Assembly: GCA_030672345.1 (NCBI GenBank) | Contig: DAOVGO010000108.1 | Coordinates: forward strand, 1 to 7,383 | DNA: 7,383 nucleotides | Reading direction: 5' to 3' | Source of the DNA: Methanosarcinales archaeon | GTDB taxonomy: Archaea > Halobacteriota > Methanosarcinia > Methanosarcinales > Methanogasteraceae | Shown here: positions 1-5,654 of the stretch, in pieces | How the letters are laid out: every line of letters begins with the position of its first letter | Numbering within the stretch: position 1 is the first letter of the stretch | The notes under the pieces: generated by a model | The model's database searches: none | Told to the model about the DNA's origin: nothing | The model's input: only the letters and a program-made list of their open reading frames with translations | Position numbers and translations under genes: made by a program

Positions 1-259
1 TTACCCGGATATTGTGCTCAAGTGGGGCGTAACCGACTCGCGCGAACTCTACGACTGGCACCTGGCGGCAGTCAATGGGCAGATTGAGCGCAAGAACGGT
101 TCCATCATTCTGCTTGATGATACCGGGCAGGAGAAGGTGCGCTGGAATTTCTTTGCTGCATGGCCCAGCAAATGGGACGGACCAGACTTCAGCGCCAAGG
201 GAAACGATGTGGCGATTGACACATTAACCGTGAGCTGTGAAAGGGTAGAGCAGGCATGA
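1..259 (+). CDS. Inner tube protein, C-terminal part (partial at window start)
   Basis: This is the C-terminal 85 residues of a tail-tube subunit, read in frame from base 2 and ending at TGA 257-259. The segment contains a run like GVTDSRELYDWH, then an invariant-looking block with ERKNGSIILLDDTG, WNFFAAWPSKW and GNDVAIDTL. This is the characteristic end of the gp19-like eCIS/phage tube family (conserved phage tail region family TIGR02241; Afp1/Afp5, Pvc1/Pvc5). Such proteins stack as hexameric rings to form the rigid inner tube that is driven into the target. The start lies upstream of the window. The GTG at 14 is an internal valine, because family similarity continues upstream of it. The stop overlaps the next gene's start (ATGA), which suggests translational coupling. 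The family call is from recognition of the motif pattern; no search was run. Confidence 0.9.
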   Translation, partial: YPDIVLKWGVTDSRELYDWHLAAVNGQIERKNGSIILLDDTGQEKVRWNFFAAWPSKWDGPDFSAKGNDVAIDTLTVSCERVEQA

Positions 260-630
260 ATAATGCATTTAGCACCGAATTTGAATTCGTGCTGCCCAGA
301 GGTTATGTGGATAAAGAGGGGACCATCCACCGGGATGGGGTGATGCGACTTGCAACAGCCGCCGATGAGATCCTGCCGCTCAAAGATTCCCGTGTGCAGG
401 CAAATCCGGCGTATCTGGTCATCATCCTGCTATCGCGAGTTGTTACGCGGATAGGTTCCCTCGAAGTGATCAATCCAAAGGTGATCGAGGAGATGTTTGC
501 TTCTGACCTTGCCTACCTGCAGGAGTTCTACAACCGCATCAACGGGAATGGCACACGCGCGCTGAAGGTCGTCTGCCCCCACTGTCAGCAAGGGTTCGAG
601 GTGGATCCGGAACGCCCGGGGGAATCATAG
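256..630 (+). CDS. Tail assembly chaperone-like protein (P2 gpE-like), 0-frame product
   Basis: A 124-residue soluble protein with no signal peptide or membrane segment. It resembles the 'phage tail assembly protein' found next to tube genes in eCIS clusters: an N-terminal beta-rich part (FEFVLPRGYVDKEGTIHRDGVMRL, split here as residues 9-20 and 21-32), a T/A-A-D-E-I motif at 33-39, and a helical region at 50-95. In layout it matches the P2 gpE / Phage_TAC_7 chaperones (polar beta-hairpin with 'G..H..V.LR.AT..DE'), which bind the tape measure and tube subunits during tail assembly. The C-terminus holds a single CPHC (107-110), half of a zinc-ribbon-like pair. The start ATG overlaps the previous stop, with AAGGG at 241-245 as a plausible ribosome-binding site. 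The last codons run CCG GGG GAA TCA TAG, and the first two form part of a slippery heptamer. A fraction of ribosomes probably continue into the -1 frame to give a 175-residue product. The chaperone role is inferred from position and resemblance. Confidence 0.75.
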   Translation: MNNAFSTEFEFVLPRGYVDKEGTIHRDGVMRLATAADEILPLKDSRVQANPAYLVIILLSRVVTRIGSLEVINPKVIEEMFASDLAYLQEFYNRINGNGTRALKVVCPHCQQGFEVDPERPGES

Positions 631-668
631 GCTACCCCCTCAATCAGCTTTACGAGGAGGTAGCCTAT
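598..668 (+). promoter_or_regulatory. Candidate programmed -1 ribosomal frameshift signal
   Basis: Four elements occur in the order and spacing of the E. coli dnaX cassette. GAGGTG at 598-603 is complementary to the 16S anti-Shine-Dalgarno tail and ends 11 nt before the slippery site. The heptamer C CCG GGG at 615-621 fits X XXY YYZ exactly in the upstream gene's reading phase, so tRNA-Pro and tRNA-Gly can re-pair on CCC and GGG after slipping back one base. A 5-nt spacer (622-626) follows. Then ATAGGCTACC (627-636) pairs perfectly with GGTAGCCTAT (659-668); after one C.A mismatch, CCTC (638-641) pairs with GAGG (654-657), leaving a 12-nt loop. The zero-frame stop (TAG 628-630) lies inside the stem. 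Slippage gives ...RPG|GIIGYPL..., joining the two coding frames. The structure is seen directly; frameshifting activity is inferred. Confidence 0.75.
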
Positions 669-782
669 ATCGCCTATAACTTCCACTGGTCGCATGAGGC
701 GATACTGAACATGGAACATGCTGAACGACGGCGGTGGGTGGAGGAAATTGCAAAGACCATCCATGCTGCGCAGATATCGTAA
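621..782 (+). CDS. DUF6760 / P2 gpE'-like extension, probably reached by -1 frameshift
   Basis: A 53-codon frame whose product begins GIIGYPLNQLYEEVAYIAY and continues with NFHWSHEAILNM and ERRRWVEEIAK before TAA 780-782. The pattern GYPL..LYEEVA.IAY.FHW....I..ME..ERRRWVEEI matches what I know as DUF6760, a small family found beside eCIS tube genes. Its 'IA..FHW....M...E...W' core also resembles P2 gpE', the part of the P2 tail chaperone made only by -1 frameshifting. No ATG, GTG or TTG exists in this frame between the upstream in-frame stop (504-506) and the conserved GYPL start; the first ATG (711) would leave only 23 residues. Initiation at ATA 627, overlapping the TAG as ATAG, is the alternative, but it would be non-canonical and lies inside a hairpin. 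I therefore read this as the C-terminal part of a 175-residue fusion (122 residues from the upstream frame plus 53). An assembly sequencing error removing or adding one base is the other alternative. Confidence 0.8.
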   Translation, partial: GIIGYPLNQLYEEVAYIAYNFHWSHEAILNMEHAERRRWVEEIAKTIHAAQIS

Positions 783-800
783 GGTGGAGGCATAGCAGCA

Positions 801-2480
801 ATGAGTACCGAAACACAAGAACGGGCAGGGCGCGAAAGTACCGGACTACCATCAGGCGTTCGCAAGCGCCAATCATGGCGTCCGCCTGCTGTGCGTGCAT
901 TTGAAACGCTTGTATCAGGGCTCATGCGCCGTGCTGAGCCGTTTGTGAGCAATGCCGCAGAACGGTTGGCATGGCACGAGCAATTTATCCAGCGCGTGCT
1001 GCCGTGGCAGGGATGGCTGCCGGTGTCACTGGAGTTCCCTACAAAGGAGCAGACGTCAGAAGGACAGATACGGGAGATGCCGGCAATCTCCATGGTATCG
1101 CGCAGGAACGGATCTGATGCTACGAACGAAACCTCGCCACCCCCGGTCCAGCGCTATGCAGCACCTGCAGCACCCACTCCAGGGTTGACAACGCCACAAC
1201 AGCAGGGAGCCAAACCCGCTCCATCCCGTCCTGCAATCAGACTTGCTATTCTCCGGACGATCCAAACGACGAAGGTGATCTCCGGAATGGATGCTGGCAG
1301 TCGTAATGGATCGCCACCGATCACACGCGACCACAATTCATGGCGATGGCTCTCGATTGCAGATGTGTCAAAGTCAGAACCGCGGCTTGTCACAGGCGTC
1401 TCGTCAACACCACGTCAGGAAGTGAGCGGTGGTTTTCAGGTCCATCAACCATCACACCCGGTTCTGCCAGAAGCCAGGCGAACGAGAACAGAACCGGAAA
1501 CATCACCGTTGATGCAGTGGGCGAAAAACCGTGAAGCGTCTCTGGTTACTGGACCTGCTATCCTTCAGACGATCCAAACGACACAGACAAAGTCCGGAAT
1601 GGATACTGGCAGTCATAGTGAATCACCGCAGGTCACACGCGACCACAGCTCATGGCACTGGCTCTCGATTGCAGATGTGTCAAAGTCAGAACCACATCTT
1701 GTCACAGGTGCCCCGTCAACATCACATCAGGAAATGCGCAGTGGTTTTTCGATCCATCAACCGTCACAGTCGGTGCTGCCAGAAGCTGAGCGAACAGGAG
1801 CAGAACCGGAAACATCGCCGTTGATGCGGTGGACGAAAACTCGTGAAGCATCTCTGGCTATTGGACCTGCTATCCTTCGGACGATTGAAACGACACAGAC
1901 AAAGTCCGGAATGGATGCTGGCAGTCGTAATGGATCGCCACCGGTCACACGCGACCACAGCTCATGGCACTGGCTCTCGATTGCAGATGTATCCAAGTCA
2001 GAACCGCGGCTTGTCACAGGTGCCTCGTCAGCACCACGTCAGGAAGTGAGCGGTGGTTTTCAGGTCCATCAACCGCCACACTCGGTTCTGCCAGAAGCCA
2101 GGCGAACGAGAACAGAACCGGAAACATCGCCGCTTTTGCAGTGGGCGAAAACTCGTGAAGCGTCTACAGCTTCTCCATCAAAATCCGAATCGCAGGGTGC
2201 CATTGAAACGTTGCTTGAACAAACAGTGATGCCGGTTCCACTGCCCGGACTTGAACTGCGGCTGGTATCGCCCAGTGAAGAGGATTCCCCAACCCATGCT
2301 TTACAACATGTCGCCGATGCCGATAACAGACAACCGGCAGCAGATGATTCGACACCGCCCGTCCCTGTGCCTGCTTCGCCACCGAGACCGGAACTCGATA
2401 TCAACGAGGTGGCTGAGAAGGTCTATAACACGCTCGTGCGCCGTCAGCAACTTGAAAGAGAAAGAATGGGGTTGTACTAA
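801..2480 (+). CDS. Pro/Ser/Thr-rich eCIS protein with three 104-residue tandem repeats
   Basis: A 559-residue hydrophilic protein of no catalytic family I recognise. Residues 1-80 hold a short, probably folded Arg/Trp-containing segment (around WHEQFIQRVLPWQGWLP). Residues 100-148 are a Pro/Ala-rich linker. Residues 149-455 are three tandem repeats, each with a core like SWHWLSIADVSKSEP and an acidic EPETSPL block followed by W-x-K. Residues 460-530 are Pro/Asp-rich. The last 27 residues (around DINEVAEKVYNTL then LERERMG) form a predicted charged helix; this kind of ending recurs in variable-length proteins at this position in eCIS clusters. The start ATG has GGTGGAGG at 783-790. The next gene starts directly after its stop (TAA|ATG). 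It sits between the chaperone pair and the tube-baseplate adaptor, where phages keep the tape measure. The repeats look disordered rather than coiled-coil, so ruler, scaffold and cargo-linked roles all remain open. Confidence 0.8.
   Translation: MSTETQERAGRESTGLPSGVRKRQSWRPPAVRAFETLVSGLMRRAEPFVSNAAERLAWHEQFIQRVLPWQGWLPVSLEFPTKEQTSEGQIREMPAISMVSRRNGSDATNETSPPPVQRYAAPAAPTPGLTTPQQQGAKPAPSRPAIRLAILRTIQTTKVISGMDAGSRNGSPPITRDHNSWRWLSIADVSKSEPRLVTGVSSTPRQEVSGGFQVHQPSHPVLPEARRTRTEPETSPLMQWAKNREASLVTGPAILQTIQTTQTKSGMDTGSHSESPQVTRDHSSWHWLSIADVSKSEPHLVTGAPSTSHQEMRSGFSIHQPSQSVLPEAERTGAEPETSPLMRWTKTREASLAIGPAILRTIETTQTKSGMDAGSRNGSPPVTRDHSSWHWLSIADVSKSEPRLVTGASSAPRQEVSGGFQVHQPPHSVLPEARRTRTEPETSPLLQWAKTREASTASPSKSESQGAIETLLEQTVMPVPLPGLELRLVSPSEEDSPTHALQHVADADNRQPAADDSTPPVPVPASPPRPELDINEVAEKVYNTLVRRQQLERERMGLY
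1245..2165 (+). repeat. Three in-frame 312-bp tandem repeats inside the 801-2480 gene
   Basis: Units are at 1245-1556, 1557-1868 and 1869-2165; the last diverges over its final 15 bases. The period is exactly 312 bp (104 codons), with no indels between units. Long identical stretches prove the relation: 1408-1450 equals 2032-2074 (43 bp), 1459-1505 equals 2083-2129 (47 bp), and 1631-1678 equals 1943-1990 (48 bp). Each unit encodes the same order: AIL.TI..T, SGMD.GS, TRDH.SW.WLSIADVSKSEP, LVTG, GF..HQP, VLPEA.RT, EPETSPL, W.K.REAS. The similarity extends over the whole unit, so this is duplication of a module rather than a low-complexity tract. Because 312 is divisible by three, antisense and alternative-frame open stretches recur in each unit and should not be called as genes. 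Confidence 0.95.
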
Positions 2481-3107
2481 ATGCCACTTACAAAAGCACT
2501 CATCATCAACAGGGATGCTCCTGTGCCAATTCCAATTCCGGTGATGTTCAATCCGCCGGAGTATCAGCTTCAAAAGACCAATACGTTCAGCAAAATTACC
2601 ATTCCCGGACTCGGTTCATCACTGCTCCAGTTTGTGAGTGGGGATGAGCAGACGCTGACGATGAATCTGTTCTTTGACACCACTGATATCGGGGTCGATG
2701 TGCGTGTGCATACGGAACTGGTGGTCGGATTAACCGCTCTCAGTGCTAAAAAACACGCCCCGCCTCGGCTTCTGTTCCTCTGGGGCTCACTCATCTTCCC
2801 CTGTGTTCTGCAGAGTGTGACGCAGAAGTTCGAATACTTCAACGCAGCCGGGATGCCGCTTAGGGCGCGGCTGACCGTGACATTGAAGGGCTATGACCTG
2901 CTCGAAAGCTTGCTGGCAAGCATCCCGCTGGAATCTGCCGATCGTACCAAGCTGCGGGTGGTCAGGGCTGGCGATACCCTCCAGAGTATTGCCGCAGAAG
3001 AATACGAGGACCCGAGCCAGTGGCGCCCCATTGCTGAAGCGAACCGGATCGATAATCCGCTGGCGATTCAGGCAGGACAGGCACTGCGCATCCCGCCACT
3101 GGACTGA
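2481..3107 (+). CDS. LysM-containing tube/baseplate adaptor (CIS tube protein, Afp7-like)
   Basis: A 208-residue protein with two parts. Residues about 20-150 form the CIS tube-like fold: FNPPEYQLQKTN at 23-34, then SGDEQTLTMNLFFDTTD at 53-69, PPRLLFLWG at 94-102, and a strand pair ending in RLTVTLKGYD. Residues about 158-206 form a LysM domain (VVRAGDTLQSIAAEEY, then WRPIAEAN and the closing GQALRIP). In Afp/PVC particles the matching protein (Afp7/Pvc7) sits between the spike hub and the first tube ring, and the LysM contacts neighbouring baseplate subunits. The position just before the hub and spike genes agrees. The ATG follows the previous stop directly; only a modest GGGG (2468-2471) precedes it, so translation is probably coupled. 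The length is close to what I expect for the family, and no key part seems missing. Confidence 0.92.
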   Translation: MPLTKALIINRDAPVPIPIPVMFNPPEYQLQKTNTFSKITIPGLGSSLLQFVSGDEQTLTMNLFFDTTDIGVDVRVHTELVVGLTALSAKKHAPPRLLFLWGSLIFPCVLQSVTQKFEYFNAAGMPLRARLTVTLKGYDLLESLLASIPLESADRTKLRVVRAGDTLQSIAAEEYEDPSQWRPIAEANRIDNPLAIQAGQALRIPPLD

Positions 3108-3111
3108 AGGT

Positions 3112-3118
3112 AAAGGAG
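3112..3118 (+). promoter_or_regulatory. Shine-Dalgarno site fixing the hub gene start
   Basis: AAAGGAG lies 8 nt before ATG 3127. The reading frame stays open upstream to 2893, but that stretch overlaps the LysM gene and encodes sequence unlike any hub protein. This site therefore selects 3127 as the real start. Confidence 0.85.
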
Positions 3119-3126
3119 ACCAAACG

Positions 3127-4200
3127 ATGGTGACTGCCGGCTTATCAGGCATGGACATCTATGTCCCGAATTTCGAGATCACAGCCAGTAACACACCGAT
3201 CAGACCGGATGTGGCTAAATCTATTCTGCGAGTCACTGTGGACAACCGGCTCGATTCCCCCGGGATGTTCAGCTTCGATGTCAACGATCCGGAACTGAGG
3301 TTCATCGATGCCAGGCAGGGTTTGTTCGCTGAGGGCACGGAGATCACCATCCGACTCGGCTACATAGGGCAGATGGAGACGGTGATGATGGGTGAAATAT
3401 CGGCAATCGAGCCGAATTTTCCAGACAGCGGCGCACCGACGCTGACCGTGCGAGGCTTCGATCTCCTGCACCGCCTGACCCGGGGCGCATTCACCCGAAC
3501 GTTTACGAACCAGTCACTTCGCCAGATCTCACAGCAGATAGCAAACGAGATGGGGCTCGACGTGCAGATAGACCCGGTTCAGGGTGTGGACGAGCCGCAT
3601 AAATATATGGCACAGTCGAACCAGAGCAATCTACAATTTCTTCAGGGTAAAGCAGAGCATCTGGGGCTTCAGGTCTGGGTCGAGAACAGAACCATGCATG
3701 TTGGGCAACGCACAGCGACCTCGACGCAGATTCCGATCACGCTCGAATGGGGCAAGACACTGAGAAGTTTTCAACCGCGCCTCACAATGGCAGGACAGGT
3801 GAATGAGGTGGTCGTGCGGGGCTGGGACCCGGTGCGTGCCCAGCAATTCACAGGCAGGGCGCAGCAGAACGGCGCGATGACCAGGGAACTGTCTGCAACC
3901 GGGCAGCAGCAGATATCGCGAGGGTCGGGGGGAAAGTCGCAGTCGGTCGTGAGTGACCGCCCGATTTCCAGCCAGGCCGAAGCCGATGCGATGGCACAGG
4001 CGATCCTTGCTGACATCACGGATAACCTCATCACCGGCACCGGTTCAAGCATAGGCAGGACCGATATTCGTGCTGGAGTTGATGTGCAGTTGACCAGGAT
4101 CGGAAGGTTTGGTGGAACGTATCAGGTGCTCAAAGCGACGCACACGTTAGGTTCCAGCGGCTACCGAACAACATTTGAAGTGAGGAGACGAATCCTATGA
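3127..4200 (+). CDS. Phage late control D-like hub protein (gp27 / VgrG N-terminal half)
   Basis: A 357-residue protein starting MVTAGLSGMDIYVPNFEI. It has the hallmarks of the GPD/VgrG hub family. An N-terminal beta domain (LRVTVDNRLDSPGMFSFDV, then EITIRLGYIG and GEISAIEPNFP) is followed by TVRGFDLLHRLTRG and by the segment FTNQSLRQISQQIANEMGL. Next comes the diagnostic Y-x-QSNQSNLQFLQGKAEHLGL, and VNEVVVRGWDP in the second barrel. Family members form the trimeric ring under the tube that holds the spike. The C-terminal domain (TDIRAGVDVQLTRIGRFGGTY) ends where an Afp8 or VgrG protein would continue into the gp5 portion. Here the gene stops and the next begins in the overlapping ATGA, so hub and spike are separate polypeptides, as with P2 D and V. 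The Gln/Gly/Ser-rich linker 'GQQQISRGSGGKSQS' is probably flexible. Confidence 0.93.
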   Translation: MVTAGLSGMDIYVPNFEITASNTPIRPDVAKSILRVTVDNRLDSPGMFSFDVNDPELRFIDARQGLFAEGTEITIRLGYIGQMETVMMGEISAIEPNFPDSGAPTLTVRGFDLLHRLTRGAFTRTFTNQSLRQISQQIANEMGLDVQIDPVQGVDEPHKYMAQSNQSNLQFLQGKAEHLGLQVWVENRTMHVGQRTATSTQIPITLEWGKTLRSFQPRLTMAGQVNEVVVRGWDPVRAQQFTGRAQQNGAMTRELSATGQQQISRGSGGKSQSVVSDRPISSQAEADAMAQAILADITDNLITGTGSSIGRTDIRAGVDVQLTRIGRFGGTYQVLKATHTLGSSGYRTTFEVRRRIL

Positions 4201-4829
4201 GCCTCTTTGACCAAGAACAACGCGGTGACAATCGCATCTATGGCGTGGTCGTGGGTCAGGTCACGAACAACAAAGATGACCCGCAGCACCTGGGACGTGT
4301 GAAACTGAAGTTTCCGTGGTGGTCGGACAGCGAGGAGAGCAACTGGGCGCGCATAGCTACTTTCATGGCAGGTCCAGAACGCGGTGCCTTCTTTCTGCCT
4401 GAAGTAGGTGACGAGGTGCTGGTCGCATTCGAGCATGGCAACATTCATCGCCCTTATGTGATCGGTGCATTGTGGAACGGGAATGCAAAGCCACCCGCAG
4501 ATAACGCTGATGGGAAGAATAATCTTCGATTTATCAAGTCACGCAGCGGGCACATTATCAGGCTGGATGACACCGAGAACGCTGAGAAGATTGAGATCAT
4601 CGATAAGACAGGAGATAATTCCATCACGATCGACAGCAAAGAGAACACGATTACGATCGAGTCTGCCAGGGACGTGATCATACAGGCGCCGCAGGGCAGG
4701 ATCAGCCTCAGTGCTCAGAATATAGAGATTACGTCTACGGCTGATACAAAAGTCGAAGCAGAGACAACACTGGACATAAAGGCAAGCGCGAACCTGACAG
4801 TCAAGGGTCAGATGGTAAACATCAACTGA
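4197..4829 (+). CDS. Baseplate spike protein (gpV / gp5-like, OB fold plus beta-helix)
   Basis: A 210-residue spike subunit. Residues 14-95 are an OB fold of the gp5/VgrG type: YGVVVGQVTNNKDDPQHLGRV, FPWWSD at 39-44, WARIATFMAG at 50-59, the conserved FFLPEVGDEVLVAFEHG at 65-81, and RPYVIGALWNG at 85-94. Residues 117-210 are short alternating strands (SGHIIRLDD, then IEIID, SITID, TITIE, VIIQA, RISLS, IEITS, TLDIK, NLTVK, MVNIN), which by family knowledge wind into a trimeric beta-helical needle. There is no lysozyme domain between the OB fold and the needle, unlike T4 gp5, which is normal for eCIS and P2-type spikes. GAGGAG at 4182-4187 precedes the start. The PAAR-like gene directly downstream should cap this needle. 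No C-terminal effector extension is present. Confidence 0.94.
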   Translation: MSLFDQEQRGDNRIYGVVVGQVTNNKDDPQHLGRVKLKFPWWSDSEESNWARIATFMAGPERGAFFLPEVGDEVLVAFEHGNIHRPYVIGALWNGNAKPPADNADGKNNLRFIKSRSGHIIRLDDTENAEKIEIIDKTGDNSITIDSKENTITIESARDVIIQAPQGRISLSAQNIEITSTADTKVEAETTLDIKASANLTVKGQMVNIN

Positions 4830-4838
4830 GGAGCGAAT

Positions 4839-5228
4839 ATGGGTATGCCAGCCGCAAAAAAAGCCGATCAGATTACAGCAATCGATACGCACATCATCAT
4901 TACGCCACCGCCTGCATCTGCGCCAGTGCCGACGCCCCACCCGTTCAGCGGCATCATCGACGGCAACCTGAGCCCGGACGTGAATATCATGGGGCTCCCT
5001 GCGGCAACGGTTGGGAGCACTGCAACCAATACCCCGCCGCATCTGCCTATCGGGGGCACATTTCAGAAGCCACCTGCAAACCGCGGCACGATTCAGACCG
5101 GCAGCGGAACCGTGTTCATAGGTGGCAAGCCTGCAGCACGGAGTGGCGATACAGCGATGACGTGCAATGATCCTGCTGACCTGCCGATAGGGAAAGTCGT
5201 AGCAGCAGGGACTGTGATGATTGGTTAG
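4839..5228 (+). CDS. PAAR-like spike-tip protein (Afp10-type)
   Basis: A 129-residue protein beginning MGMPAAKKADQITAIDTHI. It shows the PAAR-like pattern of eCIS tips: the AxKxxD...H start, a Pro-rich loop (PPPASAPVPTPHPF, residues 23-36), a repeat-like core (GNLSPDVNIMGLPAATVGS at 42-60), and the closing GTVFIGGKPAARSGDTAMTCND (90-111). His18, His34, His68 and Cys109 are the visible candidates for binding the structural metal ion that PAAR tips hold; I cannot tell which are used. The protein should form the sharp conical end on the beta-helix spike encoded next door, and it may carry cargo in related systems. There is no extra toxin domain: the chain ends at ...AAGTVMIG. TGAGGAG at 4827-4833 overlaps the previous stop and serves as ribosome-binding site. 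Confidence 0.9.
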   Translation: MGMPAAKKADQITAIDTHIIITPPPASAPVPTPHPFSGIIDGNLSPDVNIMGLPAATVGSTATNTPPHLPIGGTFQKPPANRGTIQTGSGTVFIGGKPAARSGDTAMTCNDPADLPIGKVVAAGTVMIG

Positions 5229-5240
5229 GAGTTATTAGCT

Positions 5241-5654
5241 ATGTACAATGATTCAAGCGATGGCAAAGAATTTCTGGGGGCAGGAATCGCCTTCCCGTTC
5301 AGGTTGGATGCCGGAGCAATTGCGATGAACAGCTATGAAGACCATGTCCGTCAGTCCATCCTGCTCATCCTGCAAACAGCTAAAGGCGAGCGGGTGATGC
5401 GTCCTGAATTTGGAGCCGGTCTTCACAACTTGATATTCGAGCCCGTTGACCCCGTGACAACAGCACGGGCGAAACATGAGGTGGAGGAGGCTCTGATTCG
5501 ATTTGAGCCGCGGATCGATGTGCTGGAGGTGGAGGTCACCGTTGATCCGAAGGAGCAGTACAAGCTGCTCATCAACATACAGTATCGCGTGCGAAGAACG
5601 GATACCATCTTCAATCTCGTCTATCCATTTTATCTCGAAAGAGGAGAGCTCTGA
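5241..5654 (+). CDS. Baseplate wedge protein, gpW/gp25 family (Afp9-type)
   Basis: A 137-residue protein with the gp25-like fold. Visible blocks are FLGAGIAFPFRLD (11-23), a helix with YEDHVRQSILLILQTAKGERVMRPEFGAGLHNLIFEP (32-68; key GERxMRPEFG at 49-58), a helix VTTARAKHEVEEALIRFEPRI (72-92), and closing strands LEVEVTV, LLINIQYRVR and NLVYPFYLE. Homologues (T4 gp25, P2 W, Afp9) bind the sheath and help start its polymerisation from the baseplate wedge. The conserved EPR segment of the gp25 family corresponds to FEPRIDV at 88-94. GGAG at 5228-5231 lies 9 nt before ATG. The stop codon shares its last base with the next start (TGATG). In Afp the gp25 gene precedes the PAAR gene; here the order is reversed. 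Confidence 0.94.
   Translation: MYNDSSDGKEFLGAGIAFPFRLDAGAIAMNSYEDHVRQSILLILQTAKGERVMRPEFGAGLHNLIFEPVDPVTTARAKHEVEEALIRFEPRIDVLEVEVTVDPKEQYKLLINIQYRVRRTDTIFNLVYPFYLERGEL

Noticed and set aside
14..259. GTG at 14 as the start of a short independent gene
   Set aside because: Tube-family sequence continues in frame upstream to the window edge, so this valine is internal to a truncated gene.
627..668. The hairpin as a transcription terminator
   Set aside because: No U-rich tract follows it, it lies within a continuous operon, and its position relative to the slippery heptamer fits a frameshift stimulator better.
674..1093. Minus-strand open frame of 139 codons across the chaperone tail and the repeat-protein start
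   Set aside because: It is antisense to two supported coding frames, is Cys/Ser/Arg-rich, and shows no recognisable domain.
1531..2049. Recurring alternative-frame and antisense open stretches in the repeats
   Set aside because: They repeat because the 312-bp unit is a multiple of three; the + strand frame with conserved protein modules explains the region.
1245..2165. Tandem repeats as a CRISPR array or mobile element
   Set aside because: Units are 312 bp with no unique spacers, lie within one open reading frame, and lack inverted ends or transposase.
2893..3126. Upstream extension of the hub gene to an earlier start at 2893
   Set aside because: It overlaps 215 bases of the well-supported LysM gene in another frame, encodes sequence unlike the family, and a good AAAGGAG lies 8 nt before ATG 3127.
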